A stretch of 38,392 nt of DNA from Actinomycetota bacterium (GTDB taxonomy: Bacteria > Actinomycetota > Nitriliruptoria > Nitriliruptorales > Nitriliruptoraceae), in NCBI GenBank assembly GCA_019348115.1, contig JAHWKB010000005.1:1-38392 (forward strand). The letters are read 5' to 3'. The notes under the pieces were generated by a model. The model saw only the letters and a list, made by a program, of their open reading frames with translations, was not told the origin of the DNA and made no database searches. Numbering within the stretch: the first letter of the stretch is position 1; every line of letters starts with the position of its first letter. This document shows positions 8,630-17,703 of the stretch, in pieces. The position numbers and the translations under genes were made by a program.

Positions 8630-9004
8630 TCAGCCGGGCGGCCACAGCATCGGACGGCCGCCGAGCACGTGCAGGTGCAGGTGGAAGACCGACTGGCCGG
8701 CCTTCTCGCCCGTGTTCGCCACCACCCGGTAGTGCCCGAGGTCGAGGCTCTCGGCGACGTCCGCCACCCCGCGCAGCAGCGCCGGACCGAGGTCGGGGGC
8801 GTTGCGCGCCGCGTCGGACCAGTCGCGGACGTGCCGGCGCGGGACGACGAGCACGTGCGTCGGCGCCTTCGGCTGGATGTCCTTGAAGGCGACGACGTCG
8901 TCGTCCTCGTGCACGATCGCGGCGTCGATCTCGCCGGCGACGATGCGACAGAACAGGCAGTCCCCGCGCTCGTCCGGGGTCTGCTGGTCGTCGTGCTCGC
9001 TCAC
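8630..9004 (-). CDS. HIT family nucleotide-binding protein
   Basis: GTG start VSEHDDQQTPDERGDCLFCRIVAGEI...GQSVFHLHLHVLGGRPM; histidine triad HLHLH. Confidence 0.92.
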   Translation of the reverse strand: MSEHDDQQTPDERGDCLFCRIVAGEIDAAIVHEDDDVVAFKDIQPKAPTHVLVVPRRHVRDWSDAARNAPDLGPALLRGVADVAESLDLGHYRVVANTGEKAGQSVFHLHLHVLGGRPMLWPPG

Positions 9005-9053
9005 GCTCGGCTCCTGGCGTCGGGACGCCGGGAGCCTAGGAGAGGAACCGCGG

Positions 9054-9554
9054 TCAGGCCGGGGACAGGGTCGCGATGCCGGCGTCGACCAGTCGGTCGC
9101 GGAGCTCGTCCGCGGCGGTGTCCAGGACGGCCGCGAGCGTCTGGAGGTCGCCGCCCCGCATGGTGAGCACCCGACCGTTGTAGTCCCCGCGGCGGGACTG
9201 GATCGAGCGCAGGTAGCGGTCGATGACCGCCAGCTCGCCGTCGTCCGGTGACAGCCGGGTGAGGTCGATGCGGAGGCCGTGGCCGTGACCGGCGTCCAGC
9301 GGCAGCGTCGCCGGCTCCGGCAGGAGACGGGCGATGGGCACGCGGTAGAAGTCCGCCAGGGTGCGCAGTCGCGCGACCGACACGGCACGCTCCCCCCGCT
9401 CGTAGGCTCCGACGACGCTCGCCTTCATGCGGCCGCCGGAGCTCGCCTCGACGTCGTGGAGCGACAGACCCTGCTGCTGCCGCACGTTGCGGAGCCGCTC
9501 ACCGAGCCGCACCGCGTACGGCGTCCCGCGCTCCTCGTCCACCGTGTCCTCCAC
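9054..9554 (-). CDS. bldD: BldD-like XRE-family c-di-GMP-responsive transcriptional regulator
   Basis: N-terminal HTH LGERLRNVRQQQGLSLHDVEASSGGRMKASVVGAYERGERAVSVARLRTLADFYRVPIARLLPEP; C-terminal IQSRRGDYNGRVLTMRGGDLQTLA = RxD-X8-RxxD. Confidence 0.88.
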   Translation of the reverse strand: MEDTVDEERGTPYAVRLGERLRNVRQQQGLSLHDVEASSGGRMKASVVGAYERGERAVSVARLRTLADFYRVPIARLLPEPATLPLDAGHGHGLRIDLTRLSPDDGELAVIDRYLRSIQSRRGDYNGRVLTMRGGDLQTLAAVLDTAADELRDRLVDAGIATLSPA

Positions 9555-9674
9555 CTCGTGCCCCGGGACGGCGCGCGACCGGGAGCGTGCCGCTGTCGGC
9601 GCGGGACGGTACAGCGGGTGTCACGCAGCGGAGCCGCACCGCCACGGGTTCGGTCGTGTTACCACCCGATGGAG

Positions 9675-10424
9675 CTAGCCCATCCTGCCCAGCCGGAACG
9701 ACACGACCGCGACGAGCGCCGCGGCGGCGTGCTCGGTCCGCAGCACGGACGCTCCGAGGTGCGCCACGGCGGTGCCGGCGCGCACGAACGCCGCGACCTC
9801 GGCGTCCGTCCAGCCGCCCTCGGGACCGACCGCCAGCACGACCTCGTCGGCGTCCCGCAGCCCGTCGGTCAGGGCGACGGCGAGGCCGGCCTCGGCGCCG
9901 ACGTGGGCGACCACGACGGTGCTGGTCCCGCCGGCGGCGTCGAGCCGGGCGAGGATCTCCGGGACCGTGCCGGGCTCGTCGATCGTCGGCACGTGCGGCC
10001 GACGTGCCTGCTCGGCGGCGGCGGTCGCGACCGCCCGCCACCGCGCGAGGGTCTTCTCGCGCTTCGGCCCGGCGAGCTCCTTCACCGAGCGCTCGCCGGC
10101 GACGGGGGTGATCGTGTCGACGCCCAGCTCGGTGAGGACCCGCACGACCTCGTCGACCTTGCGTCCCTTGGCGAGCCCCTGCAGGACGTGGAGCGCGGGG
10201 CGCGGGGCCGGCGTCACGGCGGGCTCGCCGGCGAGCCTCGCCCCGTCGGCGACGAGCGACGCGACGGCGGTGGTCCCCGCGCCGTCGGCGAGGACGACGC
10301 CGGAGCCGTCGGGGCGTCGCAGCACGGTCCGCAGGTGCTTCTCCGTCCCCGCGGGGAGCGGGACGACGTCGCCCGGGACCCGGCCGTCGAGCGCGCCGGC
10401 GTCGAGCACCACGAAGGGGTCCAC
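9675..10424 (-). CDS. rsmE: 16S rRNA (uracil1498-N3)-methyltransferase RsmE
   Basis: LQGLAKGRKVDEVVRVLTELGVDTITPV...ERSVKEL...AVGPEGGWTDAEVAAF; downstream of dnaJ. Confidence 0.92.
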   Translation of the reverse strand: MDPFVVLDAGALDGRVPGDVVPLPAGTEKHLRTVLRRPDGSGVVLADGAGTTAVASLVADGARLAGEPAVTPAPRPALHVLQGLAKGRKVDEVVRVLTELGVDTITPVAGERSVKELAGPKREKTLARWRAVATAAAEQARRPHVPTIDEPGTVPEILARLDAAGGTSTVVVAHVGAEAGLAVALTDGLRDADEVVLAVGPEGGWTDAEVAAFVRAGTAVAHLGASVLRTEHAAAALVAVVSFRLGRMG

Positions 10425-11554
10425 TACCGGAACGCCTCGCGGAGGCGGTTGAACAGCCCGCGCCCCTCCTCCGGGACGTCCTCGCCGCGCAGCTCGGCGA
10501 AGCGGTGCAGGAGCTCGCGCTGCTCGCTGTCGAGCTCCTTCGGGACCTCGACCTGGATGCGGAGGTGGAGGTCCCCGCGGTTGCCGCCACCACGGGGCGG
10601 CAGGCCGGCCCGGCGGACCCGGATCACGTCACCCGGCTGCGAGCCTCCGGGGATGTCGACCGGCTCGGTGCCGCCGTCGACGAGCGGCACCTTGAGGGTC
10701 GTGCCGAGGGCGGCCTGCACGAACGGCACCGACACCTCCGCCCACAGGTCGCGCCCGTCGCGCTTGAAGATCTCGTGCTCGGCGACCTGGACCTCGACGT
10801 AGAGGTCGCCGGCGGGCGCGCCGTGGCGACCGGCCTCGCCGGCGCCGGAGACCCGCAGACGGTCGCCCTCGGCGACGCCGGCCGGGATCTCGACGGTGAT
10901 GGTGCGCTTGGACACGCGCCGGCCCTCGCCGGCGCAGCCGCGGCACGGGTCCTCGACCACCGATCCCGTGCCGCCGCAGTCCGGGCAGCCGGACGCCGTC
11001 GCGAGCTGTCCGAAGGCGGTCCGCACGATCCGCTGCACCTGGCCCGAGCCGCCGCACGTGCGGCAGCGCGTCGAGCCGCCACCGGTGCTGGAGCCGGAGC
11101 CGCCGCAGAGGTCGCACGTCGTCGCGACCTCGACCTCGACGGGGCGCCGCACGCCGGAGGCGACCTCCTCCAGCGTCAGCTCGGTCGGGACGAGCACGTC
11201 ACGTCCCGGCGGGGTGCGGCCCTGCCGGGCGCCTCCGCCCTGTCCGCCGCCGAACGCGGTGCCGAAGAACGCGTCGATGACGTCGCCGATGCCGCCGAAC
11301 CCGGCGCCGCCGCTGAACCCGCCGAACGGGTCGCCGCCGCGCGTGCCGGGGGTGCCGTCGTCGCCGAAGCGGTCGTAGCGGGCGCGCTTCTGCGGGTCGG
11401 AGAGCACCTGGTAGGCGTGGGTGACCTGCTTGAAGGTGTCCTCGTCGCCCCCCGCGTCGGGGTGGCTCTCGCGGGCCTTCTTGCGGTACGCGCGCTTCAC
11501 CTCGTCGGGCGAGGCGTCACGGGACACGCCGAGGATGTCGTACAGGTCTGGCAC
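10424..11554 (-). CDS. dnaJ: Type I DnaJ chaperone
   Basis: J domain DLYDILGVSRDASPDEVKRAYRKKARESHPD; G/F region; four CxxCxGxG-type zinc motifs (CDLCGGSG, CRTCGGSG, CPDCGGTG, CRGCAGEG). Confidence 0.96.
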   Translation of the reverse strand: MPDLYDILGVSRDASPDEVKRAYRKKARESHPDAGGDEDTFKQVTHAYQVLSDPQKRARYDRFGDDGTPGTRGGDPFGGFSGGAGFGGIGDVIDAFFGTAFGGGQGGGARQGRTPPGRDVLVPTELTLEEVASGVRRPVEVEVATTCDLCGGSGSSTGGGSTRCRTCGGSGQVQRIVRTAFGQLATASGCPDCGGTGSVVEDPCRGCAGEGRRVSKRTITVEIPAGVAEGDRLRVSGAGEAGRHGAPAGDLYVEVQVAEHEIFKRDGRDLWAEVSVPFVQAALGTTLKVPLVDGGTEPVDIPGGSQPGDVIRVRRAGLPPRGGGNRGDLHLRIQVEVPKELDSEQRELLHRFAELRGEDVPEEGRGLFNRLREAFR

Positions 11555-11566
11555 GCGGGGTCCTCG

Positions 11567-12664
11567 CTACTCGCTGAGGTCGGTGAGGGTCTCCTGCAGC
11601 TGCCCGGCCACGGCACGGACCGTCGCGAGGACGGACGCGTAGTCCATCCGCGTCGGGCCGAGCACGCCGAGCGACCCGCTCGTGACGAGCCGGTAGCGCT
11701 GCGACACGAGCGACGTGGTCCGGAGCCCCTCGACGGGGTTCTCCTCGCCGATCCGCACGGTCGGCTGGTCGTCGTCGCCGGTCTCGGACAAGAGGCGCGC
11801 CAGCGTCATCCGCTCCTCGAGGAGCTCGAGGACCTGCGACAGCTGGTCACGCTCGAACGTCGGCTCGCCGGCGAGCGACGCCTGGCCACCGACGTAGACG
11901 TGCGAGATGGTCTCCTCGGTGAGGTTGCCGGCCGTGGCACCGGCGATGGCGCCGAGGAGGACGCGGAGCTCGCTCGGGGCGTTCTCGGCGAGACCGGCGA
12001 TGAGGTCGTGGACCTCGCCCATCCGGCGGTCGCGGACCTGCTCGTTGAGGACCGTGCGGACGCGCTCGAGGTCGGCGTCGGCGATGGGCTCGCGCAGCTC
12101 GACGACGCGTTTCTCGACGCGGCCGGTGTCGGCCACCAGCAGCAGGAGGGCGGTCTGCGGGGTGAGGCTCACGAGCTCGATGAGCTTGAGCCGTGCCGCG
12201 TCCATCGCCGGCGCGATCACCAGCGACACCAGGCGTGTGAGCTGGCTCAGCACGGTGCTCGTGCGGAAGAGGAGGTCCTCGACGTCGCGCGCTCCGCCGA
12301 GGAGCTCCTGGACGAGCTCGGCCCGCGGGCCGTTCGGCATCTTCGTCATCTCCGACAGCTCGTCGACGAAGTAGCGGTAACCGCGGTCGGTCGGGATCCG
12401 GCCGGCGGAGGTGTGGGGCTGGTGGATGTAGCCGAGCTCCTCGAGCGCAGCCATCTCGTTGCGGACCGTCGCGGCGGAGACGTCCAGCTGCGCGACCTCG
12501 ACGACCCGCTTCGAGCCGATGGGCTCGCCGGTGGCGACGTACTCGCTGACGATCGCGCGGAGGATCTTGACCTTGCGGTCGTCGAGGAGGTCCCGGGCGT
12601 CGTCGCGCACGGGCTCGGGACCCGGCGCGGCGCCGGACGACGGGTTGGACGACAGGCTCGACAT
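11567..12664 (-). CDS. hrcA: Heat-inducible transcription repressor HrcA
   Basis: RKVKILRAIVSEYVATGEPIGSKRVVEVAQLDVSAATVRNEMAALEELGYIHQPHTSAGRIPTDRGYRYFVDEL. Confidence 0.96.
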   Translation of the reverse strand: MSSLSSNPSSGAAPGPEPVRDDARDLLDDRKVKILRAIVSEYVATGEPIGSKRVVEVAQLDVSAATVRNEMAALEELGYIHQPHTSAGRIPTDRGYRYFVDELSEMTKMPNGPRAELVQELLGGARDVEDLLFRTSTVLSQLTRLVSLVIAPAMDAARLKLIELVSLTPQTALLLLVADTGRVEKRVVELREPIADADLERVRTVLNEQVRDRRMGEVHDLIAGLAENAPSELRVLLGAIAGATAGNLTEETISHVYVGGQASLAGEPTFERDQLSQVLELLEERMTLARLLSETGDDDQPTVRIGEENPVEGLRTTSLVSQRYRLVTSGSLGVLGPTRMDYASVLATVRAVAGQLQETLTDLSE

Positions 12665-12712
12665 GGGACACCTCCTCCCGGGGACGGACGCGGTGGGAGG
12701 AGCGTACCGGCG

Positions 12713-12739
12713 CTGGCACTCGCCCCCGAGGTCTGCTAA
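12713..12739. promoter_or_regulatory. Degenerate CIRCE element (HrcA operator)
   Basis: CTGGCACTC-N9-GTCTGCTAA; 14 of 18 arm positions match TTAGCACTC-N9-GAGTGCTAA with exact 9-nt spacer; 49 bp upstream of hrcA ATG. Confidence 0.7.
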
Positions 12740-12799
12740 CGGCCCTCCACTGCGCCCCGGTGTCCGTTCGGAGGGACCATCACGCTGCGCTCGCCTACG

Positions 12800-13315
12800 G
12801 TGACCACGACGATGACGGAGCGGCAGGTCACGACGCCGATCGCCCCGCCACCTCCCATCGACCGCCAGGAGCGCCCCGTGGAGCCCAACCCGCCCGGCCA
12901 TGCCTCCCCGCCCGCCGTGGCGCCAGCGGTCGGCGACCCGCGCTCGACGTCGGAGATCATCAAGGACGTGGTCGGCGAGGTGCAGACGCTGTTCCGCGCC
13001 GAGATCGAGCTCGCGAAGCACGAGATCACCGCCGGCATCACCGCACGCGTGCAGGCCCTGGTGTTCGCCGTGGTCGGGGCGGTCTTCGGGCTGTTCGCCC
13101 TCGGCTTCCTCGGCGTCACCGTCGCCGTCGCGCTCGCGAACGTCCTGCCGGCGTGGGCCGCCTGGCTGATCGTCTTCGGCGTCTACCTCCTGATCGCGGG
13201 CATCGCGCTGTTCGCCGCGATGAAGAAGGCGACCTCCACCCCGATGGCCCCGGAACAGACCAAGCGCTCGATCGAGGAGACGAAGACGTGGGCGACAACC
13301 CAGCTCAGACGCTGA
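12800..13315 (+). CDS. Phage-holin-family/DUF1469 (YqjE-type) membrane protein
   Basis: SEIIKDVVGEVQTLFRAEIELAKHEITAGITARVQALVFAVVGAVFGLFALGFLGVTVAVALANVLPAWAAWLIVFGVYLLIAGIAL. Confidence 0.8.
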   Translation: MTTTMTERQVTTPIAPPPPIDRQERPVEPNPPGHASPPAVAPAVGDPRSTSEIIKDVVGEVQTLFRAEIELAKHEITAGITARVQALVFAVVGAVFGLFALGFLGVTVAVALANVLPAWAAWLIVFGVYLLIAGIALFAAMKKATSTPMAPEQTKRSIEETKTWATTQLRR

Positions 13316-13668
13316 GCGAGATCGAGGCGTCGCGCCAGCGGCTGGAGTCGGACATCGACGCCCTCGCCGCCCGCGTCCCCGACAAGGCCGAGCTCGTCGA
13401 CCAGGCGAAGCTCTACGGCGGCGCGGCCGCCGGCGCCGGCGTCGGCCTGCTCGCGCTCGTCGTCGCGCTCAGGAAGCGGTCCGCCAAGAAGGAGCGCCAG
13501 CAGCACGCCCGCGAGACCGCCGAGGCGCTCGCCGAGATCATGGACGTCATCCCCGTCGAGGCGCACGCCCGCATCGAGCACACGTCGTCGAAGAGCGGTC
13601 CCATCGCGCTCGTCGCAGCCCTCGCCGGCTTCGCCCTCGCCGTCGCGAACGCCCTCCGCAACCGCTGA
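13288..13668 (+). CDS. DUF3618-type protein
   Basis: GTG start VGDNPAQTLSEIEASRQRLESDIDALAARV...; overlaps upstream gene; typical partner of DUF1469 genes. Confidence 0.7.
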   Translation: MGDNPAQTLSEIEASRQRLESDIDALAARVPDKAELVDQAKLYGGAAAGAGVGLLALVVALRKRSAKKERQQHARETAEALAEIMDVIPVEAHARIEHTSSKSGPIALVAALAGFALAVANALRNR

Positions 13669-13756
13669 CCCCGCCCGGCCGGCCCTCCTCGGATCCGTGC
13701 ACGGTTCCTCGGACCCGTTCCGCAGAAGCGTGGACAGCTCCGGACGGCCGCGGCGG

Positions 13757-15874
13757 TCAGCCGGGGTAGCAGACGATGATGAGGGTCTGGGTCGCGCGTT
13801 CGAGGAGGTACTCGACGCCGTGGCCGAGGAACGGCTTGCCGCCGATCGAGGCGATCTGGCACCCGATCACGATGGTGTCGGCGCGGCGCTCCTCGGCGGC
13901 CTCGAGGAGCTGCTCGTGGGCCGAGCTGCCCACGCGGGTGTAGCCGGTCGCGACCGAGCCGAACCGCCCCGCGAGCGCCACCGACCGTGACAGGAGCGTG
14001 CGGGCCGTGGAGTGCTGGTCGGCGCGTCCCGACCACACCGCGTGCAGCATCCGGTCGGCGCGCGAGATGACGTGGACGATGTCGACCTCGGCGCCGGTCC
14101 GGGTCGAGAGGACGAACGCGACCTCCTCGGCGGCGCGCCCGTCGCGGGTCCCGGTCGCCGCCGTCAGGATCCTCCGGAAGACGAGGCCCTCGCCGGCGTC
14201 GCGTGCCGACCGGACGAGCAGCACCGGCAGCGAGGTGGCGACGAGCAGCTGGCCGAGCTGGTCGGACAGCTCCGCCGGCGTCTGCACGTCCTCGCTCGCG
14301 CCGAGGCAGAGGAGGTCGTAGCCGAACCGGGATTCGTCGGCGACGACGCGCGCTGGCGAGGTGCCCGCGCGGACCACGCGGTCGACGCGCCGGAGGCCGA
14401 AGAGCTCGCTCACCTCGTCGACGACGCGGTCGGCCGCGGCCACGCCGTCCGGCTGGACCGACAGGACGGTCACGCCCGCCTCCGCGTCGAGCGAGAGATC
14501 CACGATGCGCGCGGCGAGCCGCGAGTGCGGGCCGCCCCGCGTCGGGAGGAGCACCCGCCGGGCGTTCACGAGCAGACTCTCGCCGAGGAGCGTCTCGCGC
14601 TGGATGCGATCGGTCTCGGGAGCGTTGTCCGGCACCCGGGCGAGCGCCCAGTCGAGCAGGGGCGGGGTGATCGCGGAGCTGACGAGCGCGACGGCCACCA
14701 GCGCGGTGTACGCGATCTCGCTGAAGACGCCGGCGTCGAGCGCCACGGCGGCGATGACCACACCCAGCGCGCCGCGGGCGGTGAGGCCGGCGCCGATCGC
14801 GACCGCGCTGTGCCGGTCGAGGCGGGAGACGGTGGCGCCGAGCGCCGCCCCGCCGATCTTCGCGAGCACGGCCACCACGAGCAGCACGGCGGTCCAACCG
14901 AGGATCGCCGGTGAGGCGAGGAGCCGCGCGTCGAGCGCCATGCCGGCGGTCGCGAAGAACAGCGGTCCGAGGAACCCCGTCGTGAGGAGCTCGATGCCGT
15001 GGGCCACCTCGCGCCGGCGCAGCGGCGAGCGGCGGAGGGCGACGCCGGCGAGGAACGCCCCGACGAGGGCGTCGATGCCGGCTGCGGCCGAGGCGGCCGC
15101 GAAGCCGAGCGCGACCAGGAGGGTGATCGTGAAGGCGCCGGCGATGCCCTCGGTCAGCTCGTAGGACGCACGGAGGAGGCGGTCGACGATGCGCTGCCCG
15201 ACGACGAGCACGGCGGCGGCGAAGAGCACCACGGCGGCGACCGTGGCCACGGTGTCGACGAGCTCGAACCCGCCCACCTGCGCGGCCGCGGTGAGCACCC
15301 CGAGCACGAGCCACCCGACGGTGTCGTCGGCCATGGCCGACACCATCGTGATCTGGCCGATGTCACGCCGCAGGACGCCCATCTCCGCGAGGATCCGGGC
15401 GATGACCGGCAGCGCCGACAGCGCCATCGCGAGGCCCACGAAGGCGGCGAACAGCGGACGGTCGGCGAGCTCGCCGAGGAAGCCGTCGGGCGCCAGCCAC
15501 GCGACGGCCGCCCCGGCGCCCAGCGGGAGCACGAACGCGGCGATGGGGATGGCCGCGGTCGAACGCAACAGGCGGCGCACCAGCGGGACGTCGACCTCGT
15601 AGCCGGCGGTGAGGACGATGAGCACGAGCCCGATGGCGGCCAGGCCCAGCACGGGCCCGTTGACCACGGCGTTGCTCGGGAAGAGCTGCTCGGAGACACC
15701 GGGCGCGAGGGAGCCGAGGACCGACGGGCCGAGGACGAGCCCGGCGAGGAGCTCGCCGACGACCGACGGCTGACCGATCCGGCGGGCCGCGAACCCCAGC
15801 GCCCGTGCGGTCACGAGCAGCACGAGGACCTGGAGGAGGAAGCGGACGACCGCGTCGTCGGCCAGTGCAACCAC
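13757..15874 (-). CDS. Cation:proton antiporter (CPA2/Kef type) with two C-terminal universal-stress-like domains
   Basis: Multi-TM N-terminus (ARRIGQPSVVGELLAGLVLGPSVLG); C-terminal RRVLLPTRGGPHSRLAARIVDLS...LPVLLVRS and RRILTAATGTRDGRAAEEVAF...ADTIVIGCQ. Confidence 0.85.
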   Translation of the reverse strand: MVALADDAVVRFLLQVLVLLVTARALGFAARRIGQPSVVGELLAGLVLGPSVLGSLAPGVSEQLFPSNAVVNGPVLGLAAIGLVLIVLTAGYEVDVPLVRRLLRSTAAIPIAAFVLPLGAGAAVAWLAPDGFLGELADRPLFAAFVGLAMALSALPVIARILAEMGVLRRDIGQITMVSAMADDTVGWLVLGVLTAAAQVGGFELVDTVATVAAVVLFAAAVLVVGQRIVDRLLRASYELTEGIAGAFTITLLVALGFAAASAAAGIDALVGAFLAGVALRRSPLRRREVAHGIELLTTGFLGPLFFATAGMALDARLLASPAILGWTAVLLVVAVLAKIGGAALGATVSRLDRHSAVAIGAGLTARGALGVVIAAVALDAGVFSEIAYTALVAVALVSSAITPPLLDWALARVPDNAPETDRIQRETLLGESLLVNARRVLLPTRGGPHSRLAARIVDLSLDAEAGVTVLSVQPDGVAAADRVVDEVSELFGLRRVDRVVRAGTSPARVVADESRFGYDLLCLGASEDVQTPAELSDQLGQLLVATSLPVLLVRSARDAGEGLVFRRILTAATGTRDGRAAEEVAFVLSTRTGAEVDIVHVISRADRMLHAVWSGRADQHSTARTLLSRSVALAGRFGSVATGYTRVGSSAHEQLLEAAEERRADTIVIGCQIASIGGKPFLGHGVEYLLERATQTLIIVCYPG

Positions 15875-15965
15875 GGGCCCCCCTCGCGGTCGTCGGATGG
15901 CGGACGCGGAGCCTACGGGACCGACGGTGCGCCCCGTCGGCGGCCCCGGTGGAACCGTGCCAGCG

Positions 15966-17204
15966 TCACATCAGCCGGCGGACCGCCTCGTCGAGCAGGA
16001 ACCAGCCGCGTGCGGTCGCCTGGAGCCGGCCGCACGACGTCGTGACGAGCCCGAGCCGCATCGCGTCCTCGAGCGCCTCCGCATCGAGCGGCGGCACGTC
16101 GTGCGGATGCAGCCCCTCGCGGACGCGGAGGCCCAGCATCAGCCGCTCCTCGGCGCGCTCCGCCTCGGACAGGACCTCGTCCATGGCGACCGGCGACCCG
16201 CCGTCCTCGATGGCGGTCACGTAGCGCGGGATCGAGCGGTGGGACCACCAGCGTCGCCCCGCGACGTGCGCGTGCGCCCCGACCCCGAAGGCGAGGTAGT
16301 CGCCGTGCCGCCAGTAGAGGAGGTTGTGGTCGCTCCGCAGGGCCGGCGAGCGAGCCCAGTTCGAGACCTCGTAGTGCTGGAAGCCGGCGGCGCCGAGGAC
16401 GTCGTCCGCGACGTCGAAGCGGTCGGCCTGCAGGTCCTCGTCCGGCGCCGGCATGGTGCCGTCCCGGACCGCCGACCCGAACGGCGTGTTGTCGTGGATC
16501 GTGAGCGCGTAGGCGGAGACGTGGTCGGTCCCGACCGCCACGACCCGACGCAGCGTCTCGGCCCAGTCCTCGTCGCGCTCCCCGGGCGTGCCGTAGATGA
16601 GGTCGAGGTTGATGCTGCCGATCCCGGCCGCGCGGGCCTCCGCGACCGCCGCGACGGGCCGCTCGGGTCCGTGCTGCCGCTCGAGCGTCGCGAGGACGTG
16701 CGGCGCGAACGACTGGGCCCCCATCGACACACGGGTCACGCCGGCGGCGACGAGGCGCTCGAACAGCGCGACGCTGGCGGTCTCGGGGTTGCACTCGACC
16801 GTGACCTCCGCGTCGCCGGCGAGGTCGAGCTCGGCGACCACGCGCTCGACCAGGCCGGCGAGGTCGTCCGGAGGGAGGAGCGTCGGCGTGCCACCGCCCA
16901 CGAAGATCGAGGTCACCTCGGGCCAGTGATCGTCGAGCTCGGCGCTGGCGGGTGCGACCGCACGGCGTCCACCGGCGACGGTGCGGGCGATGTCGGCGTG
17001 GACGGCGGCGACGTAGCGGTGCATCCAGCCGGCCTTGTCGTCCCACGTCGCGAAGTCGCAGTACCCGCACCGGTGGGCGCAGAACGGCACGTGGAGGTAG
17101 ACCCCGAAGCCGGCCGCGGGGCCGCTCTCGACGGGGTCGTCGAGCCACCGCTCGCTCCCATGGCCGAGCCAGCGGCTCGTGGGCGGGGCGTCGGGCGTGG
17201 ACAT
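15966..17204 (-). CDS. hemW: HemW-like radical SAM protein (coproporphyrinogen III oxidase family)
   Basis: GVYLHVPFCAHRCGYCDFATW (CX3CX2C); SIFVGGGTPTLL; SINLDLIYGTPGE. Confidence 0.92.
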   Translation of the reverse strand: MSTPDAPPTSRWLGHGSERWLDDPVESGPAAGFGVYLHVPFCAHRCGYCDFATWDDKAGWMHRYVAAVHADIARTVAGGRRAVAPASAELDDHWPEVTSIFVGGGTPTLLPPDDLAGLVERVVAELDLAGDAEVTVECNPETASVALFERLVAAGVTRVSMGAQSFAPHVLATLERQHGPERPVAAVAEARAAGIGSINLDLIYGTPGERDEDWAETLRRVVAVGTDHVSAYALTIHDNTPFGSAVRDGTMPAPDEDLQADRFDVADDVLGAAGFQHYEVSNWARSPALRSDHNLLYWRHGDYLAFGVGAHAHVAGRRWWSHRSIPRYVTAIEDGGSPVAMDEVLSEAERAEERLMLGLRVREGLHPHDVPPLDAEALEDAMRLGLVTTSCGRLQATARGWFLLDEAVRRLM

Positions 17205-17227
17205 GGCCCCCGACGGTACCGCCGGGG

Positions 17228-17650
17228 TCAGTCGCCGAGCGTCCGGCGCATCCCGCTCGCGGCGATCTTCCCGATGACCTCGAAGACCGGCGTGCCGAGC
17301 TTCTCGAGCACGTCCGGCGCCGTCGTGTCGACGTTCGCGCTCCAGACGACCTCGGTGCCGTCGGGCGTGGCGGCGAACGTGATGTCGTCGATGGACGTGA
17401 CGCCGCCGCCGTGCCCCTCGAGGACGACGTGGCGTCCGGGCTCGAACGTCGTGATCTCGTAGGTCAGCTCGAAGCCGGTCACGCTGCGGACCAGGAAGCG
17501 GCTCCCCTCCCCCAGCTCGCCCTCGTCGAGGCGCACCGAGCGCTCGAAGCTGGGGTCCCACTCGGAGAGGTTGGAGAAGTCCGCGACGAAGCGGAACGCC
17601 TCCGCCGGCGGCACATCGAGCTGGATGTGCTCCTGGATCCGCATGGTCAT
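17228..17650 (-). CDS. SRPBCC family (polyketide cyclase/dehydrase-like) protein
   Basis: MTMRIQEHIQLDVPPAEAFRFVADFSNLSEWDPSFERSVRL... Confidence 0.8.
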   Translation of the reverse strand: MTMRIQEHIQLDVPPAEAFRFVADFSNLSEWDPSFERSVRLDEGELGEGSRFLVRSVTGFELTYEITTFEPGRHVVLEGHGGGVTSIDDITFAATPDGTEVVWSANVDTTAPDVLEKLGTPVFEVIGKIAASGMRRTLGD

Positions 17651-17703
17651 GGGCCTGCTCCGATGGGTGGGCGGGTCGGTGAGCGCCCGGATCAGCGGCC
17701 GGA

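Noticed and set aside
10505-12739. 744-aa plus-strand ORF
   Set aside because: Antisense to dnaJ and hrcA; no recognisable domain; high-GC shadow ORF.
12800-13668. Prophage remnant suggested by a phage-holin-family name
   Set aside because: DUF1469/DUF3618 pairs are common chromosomal membrane/stress-associated genes; no other phage genes nearby.
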